From Coprothermobacteraceae bacterium (lineage in GTDB: Bacteria; Coprothermobacterota; Coprothermobacteria; Coprothermobacterales; Coprothermobacteraceae): a stretch of DNA of 64,000 nucleotides. Made by a program: the position numbers and the translations under genes. Location of the stretch: assembly GCA_013178255.1 (NCBI GenBank), contig JABLWY010000002.1, forward strand, positions 124,001 to 188,000, written 5' to 3'. Below the pieces are notes generated by a model. That model was not told the origin of the DNA. It saw nothing but the letters and a program-made list of their open reading frames with translations, and made no database searches. This document shows positions 7,986 through 15,953 of this stretch, in pieces. The number at the start of each line of letters is the position of its first letter. Positions within the stretch are counted from its first letter, which is position 1.

Positions 7986-8665
7986 GCCCCAAACCTTCTT
8001 TGCCTGCGCTCAAACTCTCTAAATACAAGCTCTAAGTCTTCCTCTGTTATCTCAGGCCAGAGCTTGTCTAGGAATATTAGTTCGGCGTACGCGGCTTGCC
8101 ATATTAAGAAGTTAGAAATGCGCTGTTCTCCGCTTGTCCTGACTATTACATCCACCGGATCCGAGCTCGGGTTGTATAGATGGTTGGTGAGCATCTCTTC
8201 CGTGATAGGTGCAATCTCGTGCCCTTTGGAGAGGATGTCGTTAACGGCATCAACGATTTCTGCGCGACCCCCATAGTTTATGGCGAGGTTGACGCTAAGT
8301 CCTGTGTTGAGTCTTGTCCGTTCTTCGATTCTTCCTAGAGCATCTAGTACTGCTTGGGGTAAAGGTTCCTTTCTTCCAATGTGCCGTACTCTGATGTTCT
8401 TAGCTGCCCATGGCTCTAGTAGTTTCTCCACCATGTTCACAGCTAAGTTCATAAGGTAGCTGACTTCCTCAGCTGTGCGCTTCCAATTCTCCGTGCTGAA
8501 CAAATAGTAGGTTACTTGTCTTACGTCAGTCTTCAGCAGGAAGTCTGTCACGTCGAGGACGCGGTTAAACCCAACACGGTGCCCTTCAAAAGGTGGAAGC
8601 CCTTTACTTTTAGCCCAGCGTCGATTGCCATCTACTATGAATGCTATATGGTTTGGGAACACCAT
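7982..8665 (-). CDS. uppS: Undecaprenyl diphosphate synthase (cis-prenyltransferase)
   Basis: 227 residues making the C55 lipid carrier for peptidoglycan and wall polymers from farnesyl diphosphate and isopentenyl diphosphate. The catalytic Asp motif reads IVDGNRRWA (usually M-D-G-N-G-R-W-A), followed by the GH-R segment. FSTENWKR, the R-R substrate motif region and VIVRTSGEQRISNFL are present near the C-terminus. No Shine-Dalgarno precedes the ATG. The stop of the upstream MFS gene plus AAT forms TAAAAT, 6 bases ahead of the start, as at glgD, although no -35 is visible here. Confidence 0.94.
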   Translation of the reverse strand: MVFPNHIAFIVDGNRRWAKSKGLPPFEGHRVGFNRVLDVTDFLLKTDVRQVTYYLFSTENWKRTAEEVSYLMNLAVNMVEKLLEPWAAKNIRVRHIGRKEPLPQAVLDALGRIEERTRLNTGLSVNLAINYGGRAEIVDAVNDILSKGHEIAPITEEMLTNHLYNPSSDPVDVIVRTSGEQRISNFLIWQAAYAELIFLDKLWPEITEEDLELVFREFERRQRRFGA

Positions 8666-8674
8666 ATTGGTATT

Positions 8675-9919
8675 TTACAACGACTTAGGAGCGCGGTTCT
8701 TGTGATAAAGGAAAGCACTTACAACTGCCAGAACGGCAAATACAGCCAAGAGGGCATTGCCAGTAGTGAAAGCCACAATGGGATTATTCTTCCATCCCAG
8801 TAGGTCTAGAGTGACGCCATAAAGGATTTGGCCCAATGCAGCGCCTAGGAACCCACCACCATTGGCAATGGACATGCCGATTCCCGAATACTCGGCCCCT
8901 GCTATTTGCTTAGCCCAATGCCACACAGGAGTGTAACCTGTGGCTGTGAATCCCATCAGGAAAAACCATCCATAGAACCAGTTTGGATTCCAACTTTGCG
9001 CGGTCAGCACCGCTACCCAGAGCAGGGCGTACATGGTTAGGTACGTCTTGACGAACTTGAATTCGCCCATCTTATTGCTGGTGGGTCCTGCCAGCAGAGC
9101 CCCCACCATGAACCCCACGGAAATCAGCATGACCATGTAGCTAGCCGATATCTTGCCAAGGCCGAACATAGACTGAATCATGCGTGCTCCCCAGGCTGCT
9201 TGATGGGTCATCAAAGGTGTAAAGGCAAAGAAGAAGATGGCCGTGGGGAACCATATCTCACGTTTCTTCAAAGTAGACAAGAGGCCCTCAAAGGTCTCCT
9301 TCCATGTCAATGGCTTAACCGATCTGAAATCTTCAAATCCTGCAGCAGACGGTGAGTCCTTGACCAATAGGAACGCAGCAATGCCGACCAATGCGGTGAC
9401 AGCAGCTACCAGACCAAAAGACAGTCGCCACCCCACATGGGAAACTAACACAGCCAAAGGCGCGGACGAAGCAAGAGCTCCCAAGTTCCCCATAAACGTA
9501 GTTAATCCAGTCAAGGCGATGAACTCACTTGGCAGGAACCAGCGGTCATTTAATTTCAGGGTGGAAATGTAGACAGGCGATACACCTACCGTTGCTATGA
9601 ATCTACCGAGAAGTAGCAAATGGTAGGATGGAGCTACAGCAAAAAGCACTGAACCAGCGGCTGCGAGCAACATGCCTACTGCTATAGTCTTCCTTGGCCC
9701 CCAGAAGTCGACCAGCACACCCGCAGGAACTTGCATGAATGCGTACGTATAGAAGTAGAGCGACGTCAACGTTGAAAACTGGGATGCTGTAAGTGAAAAA
9801 GCCGTTTGAAGGTCTGTCTGCACTACTGTCAACGCTGTACGGACGAAAAACACAAAAAAATAGGCCAGCAAGGCCGTCATGATGGCATATAGCCTGTATT
9901 TGCGAAAACCTAACTGCAT
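8675..9919 (-). CDS. Major facilitator superfamily transporter
   Basis: About 414 residues with twelve hydrophobic segments. The loop between helices 2 and 3 reads GVLVDFWGPRKT, the MFS motif A equivalent, and helices 4-5 follow with GRFIATVG. Substrate is not predictable; the closest general impression is the ACS/hexuronate or nitrate/oxalate-like branch. The ATG at 9919 is chosen because the hydrophobic domain starts soon after. A TTG at 9937 preceded by AGAGGA is an alternative, and no start here has a strong ribosome binding site. It lies upstream of uppS with a 9-base gap. Confidence 0.85.
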   Translation of the reverse strand: MQLGFRKYRLYAIMTALLAYFFVFFVRTALTVVQTDLQTAFSLTASQFSTLTSLYFYTYAFMQVPAGVLVDFWGPRKTIAVGMLLAAAGSVLFAVAPSYHLLLLGRFIATVGVSPVYISTLKLNDRWFLPSEFIALTGLTTFMGNLGALASSAPLAVLVSHVGWRLSFGLVAAVTALVGIAAFLLVKDSPSAAGFEDFRSVKPLTWKETFEGLLSTLKKREIWFPTAIFFFAFTPLMTHQAAWGARMIQSMFGLGKISASYMVMLISVGFMVGALLAGPTSNKMGEFKFVKTYLTMYALLWVAVLTAQSWNPNWFYGWFFLMGFTATGYTPVWHWAKQIAGAEYSGIGMSIANGGGFLGAALGQILYGVTLDLLGWKNNPIVAFTTGNALLAVFAVLAVVSAFLYHKNRAPKSL

Positions 9920-9982
9920 ACAGTCAAATGATACCAAAAATGAATCCTCTGAGCAACTACCACTCAAGTTGTTTAATTGAGG

Positions 9983-11386
9983 TCAGGGTTGAACAGTCAC
10001 GCTTCGTTCAACGGCGTCCCAGCTAACCTTAGCACCAATTGCCTCTGAGATAAAGCGTAAAGGCACCATAGTCCGGCCGCTCTTGATGTAGGGTGCTACA
10101 GCCGAATTGGCATCTATGGGTGTAGCCTTTCCGTCTACGTAAGCGACGTTGGACCCTATATACAGATACACAGTTTTTCCGCTCTTAGTCAGTGTCACCC
10201 GCTGAGCAGTCGCATCCCACCAGACTTGATACCCCAGTTCTTCTGCTACTGCCCTGAGGGGCACAAACGTTCTATCCCATCTGATCTCAGGGGCAGCATC
10301 CAGTGTGTAGGTTACATTATTTCTCAGGTAGTATGCCCGGCCGAGGTAGAACTTCAGAGTTATGGGCACGCCAAAACTATACACCTTGCCTGAGGTATCG
10401 ATCGCTACAATTGCGTCGAACGTGCCTGAGCGGTATACGGGCATAAGGGAAGAAACCAACTGCCCCGTGTAAAGCGTCGCCGAACGTTTGCCGTAAGAGT
10501 CGAGCACGTATATGTTCCCTTTGATGTTGGGTACGTATACTAGACCACCATACACAACCGGCTTCCCTTCGATACTTCCGCCCACGTAGGAGCTTGCGAT
10601 GGTCGACAGTGTGGTCGTCATGATGTAGAAGTAGCCCGCGTCTGTACCAAAGTACAGCTGCCCCGAACTGACTTCCGCCATGCCGGGTACACCGTTTACC
10701 GATTTCTTTGCGAGTATCTTGCCTGTGTTCGACACTTTGTATATGGCTTGTTCGTCTGAACTGACATACAGGTTGGCACCATCAGTGGCAATGAACCATC
10801 CTATAGAGCCCAGACTCACGCTCCAGGCATCGTTTCCCTGGGAGTCGAAGGCAGTCAGTTTACCTGATGCATCACTAGTTACTAAGTAAGCTCCCACAAA
10901 TCTCATGCTTATCACTGCATCGTCCAGTACACGATTCCACAATATGTTGCCTTTGAGGTCAAAGCAGCTTACCATTCCTGAGGCATCTCCTGCTGCCACC
11001 TTGTCGTTGGTGACAGCAAGGGCCCAGACTTCATCTTGCATGTACTTTACCCACACCTTCGTTGTTTTGTAGAAGAGTGTGACGGCGCCATATTGTGAAC
11101 CTACGGCATGATAACCGCCGTACCCGCTATAAGCGAGAGGAGGTTCGACGTACGCGTACTTGATTTCTTGACCATTCTTCAGATTTAGTGAGTGCACGTA
11201 GCCGTCGCCGGTAGCTAGATACAGTGCATCATACACGTAGGGACTCAGGTAACTTCCTGCTAGGACCTGTGAAGTCCAGCGAGGTGTGAGCACGCTGGCG
11301 GCGAGGGTAGGTTGGGTCGCCACCAGCGTTAAGGCCACCAGCAGGAATACTACAGCTTGCCTAATTCCTCTAGGATATTCAGCCAT
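9983..11386 (-). CDS. Secreted PQQ-like beta-propeller protein with C-terminal CuAO_N-type stalk domain
   Basis: About 467 residues. An N-terminal signal peptide (AVVFLLVALTLVATQPTLAA) leads into repeated propeller blades of the PQQ/WD-like type (for example LYLATGDGYVHSLNLKNG, LTAFDSQGNDAWS, IYVLDSYGK). The final 110 residues form the copper-amine-oxidase N-terminal-like stalk domain, seen as TFVPLRAVAEELGYQVWWD and TMVPLRFISEAIGAKVSWD, a common cell-surface module in anaerobic thermophiles that has no oxidase activity. The ATG at 11386 is chosen over an upstream TTG because GGGAGG sits 10 bases before it. It overlaps the end of the preceding unknown gene by 37 bases. Ligand or surface role unknown. 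Confidence 0.82.
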   Translation of the reverse strand: MAEYPRGIRQAVVFLLVALTLVATQPTLAASVLTPRWTSQVLAGSYLSPYVYDALYLATGDGYVHSLNLKNGQEIKYAYVEPPLAYSGYGGYHAVGSQYGAVTLFYKTTKVWVKYMQDEVWALAVTNDKVAAGDASGMVSCFDLKGNILWNRVLDDAVISMRFVGAYLVTSDASGKLTAFDSQGNDAWSVSLGSIGWFIATDGANLYVSSDEQAIYKVSNTGKILAKKSVNGVPGMAEVSSGQLYFGTDAGYFYIMTTTLSTIASSYVGGSIEGKPVVYGGLVYVPNIKGNIYVLDSYGKRSATLYTGQLVSSLMPVYRSGTFDAIVAIDTSGKVYSFGVPITLKFYLGRAYYLRNNVTYTLDAAPEIRWDRTFVPLRAVAEELGYQVWWDATAQRVTLTKSGKTVYLYIGSNVAYVDGKATPIDANSAVAPYIKSGRTMVPLRFISEAIGAKVSWDAVERSVTVQP

Positions 11387-12558
11387 TTGCGAGCCGCCTC
11401 CCAAGTGGTGGTTAGGCCATTCATGGCCGTCCCGTACGCAGATGTAACAGATGTACCAGTGAGCATTTCCACATTGCTGATGTAGTTCAGCGATAGGTCC
11501 CTAGAAACAGACGACACCGGAGTGCCTTTGGCTTTCTGCGCTAGCGCTTCAAGATCCAGTCTAATCTTCTCTATGAACCACACGGTGTCTTCGAGGTTCA
11601 ACTGTGTGAAAGCGGTGGCAGAGTTGGTGTCAGTGTAGGAAAGGTCGATGGACACTTTCTTGTTTTGAAGCTCTTTCGCAAGGTCAGCATCAGCTTTGAA
11701 CTTCGCTGCCATGTTTATCCTGAGTAGCGGGTTAAGTGAGCCTGCTTGGCTGAGGTTAGTAGACACGTATTGCCTCTCGGCCTTGAAAAGCCATGGTATA
11801 TCTACTGCTAGTGCTGGTTTGCCGCTAATCTCGCTTTGGAGTGAGTTTTGCAGTTCTGTGGTGTTAGCGGAAGGAGGGTACTGGTTCAGCAGTTCAGCTA
11901 TGGTCGTGCTAGCGCTAGCCGATAGTTTGTTGAGTGCATCGCCGGGTTTGGCCATTTTCTTGAGAACTTCGTCGTAGTACTGAACCAATGTGTTGTATGT
12001 TTTTATTATTCCTATGGCGCTGGACACCGTCTCAAGATCGGTGGACGCTGTAGCTGTTTGCATGTACTTTTGTACTTCGCTGACCGTTGGGACGTAGATG
12101 TTGTAGGAAAGGGTACTCAACCTATCTTGCGCCACTAGGTAAGCTAGGACGGTATTGCCATCAGCAGAACTGGGTTCTTCCAAACTAAGCACCTTAAGGT
12201 TTTTGAGTTCGTTCGTCAGCACGTCCTTGTCAGCCTTAGGGGCATGCTGAGGGCTTGTCCAGTACACGTATCCGGCCAATATGTCATCGATAGTCATACT
12301 GGCAGTGATTTCTTCCAGCGGGGTGGTTGATGTGCCACTAGACAATTCGTTTCTGATCTTCATTACCACCTCGGCATCAGGATCGACTACGGCAGTCAAA
12401 GTCACTGTTGCAGAAAGCCTAGGTGCAAGCAATGACAAGACTTTCTGCTGGTCAGCTTCAGTTACGACCTTCTTGCTTTGGCTAAGGATTATTCCAACAG
12501 CCAAGCCTACGATGAGAACAACCACCAACACAACCGCAATAGCGCTTTTCTTACTCAT
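11350..12558 (-). CDS. Membrane-anchored or secreted protein of unknown function
   Basis: 402 residues, not recognised. An N-terminal hydrophobic segment (residues 6-27, with no lipobox cysteine) suggests an uncleaved anchor or signal peptide. The rest is a soluble, Ala/Ser/Thr/Leu-rich, probably helical extracytoplasmic domain. No cysteines and no obvious catalytic motif are seen. An ideal AGGAGG lies 6 bases before the ATG. The stop lies inside the start region of the propeller protein, so the two are coupled and perhaps act together at the cell surface. Confidence 0.8.
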   Translation of the reverse strand: MSKKSAIAVVLVVVLIVGLAVGIILSQSKKVVTEADQQKVLSLLAPRLSATVTLTAVVDPDAEVVMKIRNELSSGTSTTPLEEITASMTIDDILAGYVYWTSPQHAPKADKDVLTNELKNLKVLSLEEPSSADGNTVLAYLVAQDRLSTLSYNIYVPTVSEVQKYMQTATASTDLETVSSAIGIIKTYNTLVQYYDEVLKKMAKPGDALNKLSASASTTIAELLNQYPPSANTTELQNSLQSEISGKPALAVDIPWLFKAERQYVSTNLSQAGSLNPLLRINMAAKFKADADLAKELQNKKVSIDLSYTDTNSATAFTQLNLEDTVWFIEKIRLDLEALAQKAKGTPVSSVSRDLSLNYISNVEMLTGTSVTSAYGTAMNGLTTTWEAARKWLNILEELGKL

Positions 12559-12568
12559 ATTTCTCCTC

Positions 12569-13120
12569 CTATAGTCCTAGTTCATCCGATACACTTTGCA
12601 TGGCTTGCAACACGAGGTTTGTAAACTCCTCTAGACCTAGGCCAAATTCCTCGCACTTAGCGATCTGTTCTCTGTTTGCCCCCGCTGCAAAACGTTTTTC
12701 CTTGAACCGCTTCAGTACGCGGTCTACGTTTACATCGGACAACTTCTTATCCGGCATCACCAAGGCAACAGCTGTGATTAGACCTGTGAGCGGGTCCACT
12801 GCTCGGAGTACCTTGGCCATCAAGGTTTCGGGCTCAATACCGTGCGCTTCGTTGTGGGTCAAAATCGCTTTCGCTATGTCTTCAGGTAGCCCCATCTCCT
12901 TTACAAGTTCGTACCCCATCTTACTATGCATGTGCATGTCCGCGTTGGTCATTTCCACATCAATGTCGTGGAGGAGTCCTGCAAGGCCCCACAAATCCTC
13001 GTCCTCGCCGAAGTGTCTCGCTAGTCTCCTCATTGCCACCTCAGTCGCAAGCATGTGTTTTACGAGCCTCTCATCTTTCACCCTTTTTCTTACCTCTTCA
13101 AGAGCCTGTTCGCGAGTCAT
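12569..13120 (-). CDS. HD-domain metal-dependent phosphohydrolase
   Basis: About 183 residues of a single HD domain: H of MLATEVAMRRLARH, LLHDIDVE (the HD pair), and the later histidines in HMHSKMGYE and ILTHNEAHG. These match the small predicted HDIG hydrolases that may act on nucleotides. The ATG at 13120 is chosen because it overlaps the moaE stop by one base (TGATG). An upstream in-frame start would lie inside moaE. The specific substrate cannot be inferred. Confidence 0.8.
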   Translation of the reverse strand: MTREQALEEVRKRVKDERLVKHMLATEVAMRRLARHFGEDEDLWGLAGLLHDIDVEMTNADMHMHSKMGYELVKEMGLPEDIAKAILTHNEAHGIEPETLMAKVLRAVDPLTGLITAVALVMPDKKLSDVNVDRVLKRFKEKRFAAGANREQIAKCEEFGLGLEEFTNLVLQAMQSVSDELGL

Positions 13121-13512
13121 CAAATCCACACACTCCTCCCGTCTTCCAGTATTTCTTTTTTCCATATGGGGACTTCTTTCTTAACGCGGTCGATGGTTTC
13201 CATTACAGCGGAAAAAGCTTCCTCCCTATGTTCACTCGTGGCTGCCACCAACATTGCAGTTTCTCCGACGTTTAGCTTGCCAACTCTGTGGGCCAAATAC
13301 AGTCTGACGCCATATTTCTCTTGTACTTCGGACCAAATCCTGTACATTTGCTTATAAGCCAATTCTCTGTAAGCACTGTACTCAATCGCTACTACGACAC
13401 CATTCTTGGACTTGGAGCGGACTACACCGTGAAAGGTTACAAGCGCTCCGCACTCAGTACAAACTTCTATGGGCAGTGACAGAGGCTCTTCTGAAAGCAA
13501 CACTTGTTCCAC
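13120..13512 (-). CDS. moaE: Molybdopterin synthase catalytic subunit
   Basis: 130 residues converting precursor Z (cPMP) to molybdopterin with sulfur from thiocarboxylated MoaD. Conserved pieces are GALVTFHGVVR, YRELA with the following Lys, LAHRVGKLNVGETAMLVAATSEHR, and the C-terminal PIWKKE with the active-site lysine. It starts with GTG directly after the moaD stop, with no gap. The sequence encoding the MoaD C-terminal glycines (GGGAGGTGGT) doubles as its ribosome binding site. Other Moa genes are not in this window. Confidence 0.92.
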   Translation of the reverse strand: MEQVLLSEEPLSLPIEVCTECGALVTFHGVVRSKSKNGVVVAIEYSAYRELAYKQMYRIWSEVQEKYGVRLYLAHRVGKLNVGETAMLVAATSEHREEAFSAVMETIDRVKKEVPIWKKEILEDGRSVWI

Positions 13513-13725
13513 CTAACCACCTCCCACCTTTGGCATAAAGGCTACCTCGTCACCGTCTGTAAGACAGCGTTCGGTGTCGGCTAGTTCACCGTTTACCGCT
13601 ACCATGTACACATCCTTGATATTCAACAAACGGATCAAGTCTGCTACCTTCAGGTTGCTTACATCCAATTCTCTGGAGCTTCCAAACTCATCAGCAAAGC
13701 ACCCAAAGAAGTGTACTCTAATCAT
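13513..13725 (-). CDS. moaD: Molybdopterin synthase sulfur carrier subunit
   Basis: 70 residues, a ubiquitin-like beta-grasp protein ending in Gly-Gly-Gly. The terminal GG is the residue pair adenylated and thiocarboxylated by MoeB. VAVNGELADTE and DGDEVAFMPKVGGG are typical of MoaD. The ATG overlaps the topB stop (ATGA) and moaE follows immediately. Confidence 0.9.
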   Translation of the reverse strand: MIRVHFFGCFADEFGSSRELDVSNLKVADLIRLLNIKDVYMVAVNGELADTERCLTDGDEVAFMPKVGGG

Positions 13726-15938
13726 TTCCGCTTTCTTCCTCTTGCATTGCGCGTTCCTTTCTTGGTTCCTTTTGTGTCAGTGGAGCTGGCATCTTTGGTA
13801 TTAGTATGCTTCTTGGTAGCGCGCTTCTTGACTTCATCTACGCTGGGTTTCGCGACTTCACCATCCCCATGTGCTAGTTCCGTATCAGCAGCGCTGCTTG
13901 ACGCCGCCCTTTGTGGATATTCTACAGCTACCTTCTTCTCCTCCATGTCTAGCACCACAAAAGCCTTGTATGTACGACCTGCTTTTGATTTGAAGCGTTT
14001 CATCCTTGTTCTCCCTTCTGCCACAAGCCGTCTCACATCGTCAGCTGTTAGCACTCCACCGTTCATGTTCTTCCAAACTCTGAAGCTACACCCCTCTTTC
14101 CAATTGCTGCAGTAGAAGGATTTCTGACCTTCCAAAATGAATCCGTCGCAGAAAGGACAGCGGGCTATAGGCATGTTTTGCTTTTTTCTAAGTAGGTGAG
14201 CACTTTCCTCTTTCTTCAGCGTTTCTATTATTTGGCGTACGTACTCTTCGATGGCCCACATGAAAGCCTGGGGAGTTTCTTCGCCGCTTTCGATCAGGCG
14301 CAGGCGTCGTTCCCATTCACCAGTGAGCTCAGGTTGGGTTAAACTTTCCAACTTCACTTCTCTCAGAGCGTCGATGAGCATTATCCCTTTAGTGGTCGGA
14401 ATCAGCTGAGTGCCGTGCCTTTGTACATAGCCCATCTCGACTAGGCGCTCAATGATTTCCGCGCGAGTTGCCGGTGTGCCAATACCTTTTTCCTTCAATA
14501 TTTGAGCGATTTCTTCGTCCTCAGCTACGCGACCGCCCGTTTCCATGGCTGCAATTAACGTTCCATCAGTGTACCTTGGGGGCGGTTGAGTCTGACGCTT
14601 CTCCGCTCTAGCATCGTTCACCTGCACTGCCTGCAAATCAGGCAGCAGTTCTTCGCTCTGTGGACCTCCCAAAAGCGCATACCAAGACGGTTCTCTCACG
14701 TGTACGGCATAGTGTCTGAATTTGTGGTCACCGTAGGCGAAATCGGTCGTTTGATGGATTTCCACTGCGGGTGGGTAAAATGCGGCAAGAAAGCGGGCGA
14801 CAATGTACTCATACATTCTTTGCTCGTCGCCCTTTAGTTCTTGGACTTTACCAGTAGGTATTATGGCAAAGTGGTCTGTAACTTTGGCATCGTTGAAGAT
14901 GCGGGCTGCGTTGTTCAGACTCTCCACAAGCACCCAATTGCCTTGCACCACTTGGTTGAGTGCTTTTGCAATAGATCTCACTTGTTTCTTCATGTCTGTG
15001 GGCAAGAAGCGAGAGTCCGTTCTAGGATAGGTGATGAGGGCCTTCTCGTACAAGCTCTGCAGCACTTTCATAGTCTTTTGCGCCGACCACTTGAATGCTC
15101 TGGAAGCGAACTTTTGCAGATCGCCCAAGTCAGGAAGTAAGGGAGGCATTGCTTTCTTCTCGCTGAGCTCTTGATGTGTGACCTGCAGCGTCTGTCCTAC
15201 TAGCTCTGCCGCCAGGGCTTTTGCGTCTTGTTCTTCATATTCGCGCAGGCTTTCTGCCCAAAAAAGGTGCTCATTGACGCTGAAGCCAACTCTTACCTTG
15301 AAGTAGATGCGTGGGACGAACTGCTGTATTTCCTTTTCACGGTCAACGAGGAGTGCCAAGGTCGGCGTTTGCACCCGCCCTATGGAGAAAACCTCGCGTG
15401 GCGTCACCAAGGTGAATGCCCTCGAAGCGTTAATACCTACCAGCCAGTCAGCTTTCGCTCTTGCCAGTGCCGACTGGTACAACCGTTCCAATTCAGATAA
15501 GTCTCGCATGCGGCCCAGTTCTTCCCTGATTTCCTCAGGTGTCAAAGACTGCAGCCAAAGTCTTCTTACTGGCTTTTCCAAGCCTATGTGTTCCTTTATG
15601 AGCCTGAATATTAGCTCGCCTTCTCGCCCTGCGTCGGTAGCACTTATGACTTCGTCGGCTTCCTGCCAGAGTTTGCGTATTTCTTCAAGTTGCTTTTGGG
15701 CACTCTTGCTTATGGGGATCAGCTTCCACTCGCGAGGAACGATAGGCAAGTCCTCGAGGCGCCACTTCTTATAGTGTTCGCCGTAGGCTTCAGGATAACC
15801 AAACTGCAGTAGGTGCCCAAAAGCGTAGGTTATTACGTAATCTCCAACCTTCAGAAATGTCTTACGGCTTGTGGGTTTACCTAAAGCAGAGGCTATTTGT
15901 CGTGCAACGGACGGTTTTTCAGTGACGATCAGAGTCAA
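13722..15938 (-). CDS. topB: DNA topoisomerase III
   Basis: 738 residues, a type IA topoisomerase for decatenation and recombination intermediates. The Toprim domain opens with LIVTEKPSVA and contains DAGREGELIF. The catalytic-tyrosine segment reads LITYPRTDSRFLP, and the GIGTPATRAEIIERL motif follows. The C-terminus has one zinc-ribbon-like module (CPFCDGFILEGQKSFYCSNWKEGC), then a lysine-rich tail after a repeat-like region. Start is TTG at 15938, preceded by AAGGTGG six bases upstream. It lies 15 bases downstream of the HD-GYP sensor gene. Confidence 0.94.
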   Translation of the reverse strand: MTLIVTEKPSVARQIASALGKPTSRKTFLKVGDYVITYAFGHLLQFGYPEAYGEHYKKWRLEDLPIVPREWKLIPISKSAQKQLEEIRKLWQEADEVISATDAGREGELIFRLIKEHIGLEKPVRRLWLQSLTPEEIREELGRMRDLSELERLYQSALARAKADWLVGINASRAFTLVTPREVFSIGRVQTPTLALLVDREKEIQQFVPRIYFKVRVGFSVNEHLFWAESLREYEEQDAKALAAELVGQTLQVTHQELSEKKAMPPLLPDLGDLQKFASRAFKWSAQKTMKVLQSLYEKALITYPRTDSRFLPTDMKKQVRSIAKALNQVVQGNWVLVESLNNAARIFNDAKVTDHFAIIPTGKVQELKGDEQRMYEYIVARFLAAFYPPAVEIHQTTDFAYGDHKFRHYAVHVREPSWYALLGGPQSEELLPDLQAVQVNDARAEKRQTQPPPRYTDGTLIAAMETGGRVAEDEEIAQILKEKGIGTPATRAEIIERLVEMGYVQRHGTQLIPTTKGIMLIDALREVKLESLTQPELTGEWERRLRLIESGEETPQAFMWAIEEYVRQIIETLKKEESAHLLRKKQNMPIARCPFCDGFILEGQKSFYCSNWKEGCSFRVWKNMNGGVLTADDVRRLVAEGRTRMKRFKSKAGRTYKAFVVLDMEEKKVAVEYPQRAASSSAADTELAHGDGEVAKPSVDEVKKRATKKHTNTKDASSTDTKGTKKGTRNARGRKRK

Positions 15939-15953
15939 AGAGAACCACCTTGT

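Noticed and set aside
8665-8700. Leaderless promoter for uppS
   Set aside because: TAAAAT is at the right distance, but no -35 is recognisable at 16-19 bases, so I mention it only as part of the pattern and do not list it as a promoter.
11905-11930. Palindromic GCTAGCGCTAGC-type sequence
   Set aside because: It lies within the coding region of the 402-residue protein as repeated Ala/Ser codons. No sign of a regulatory role.
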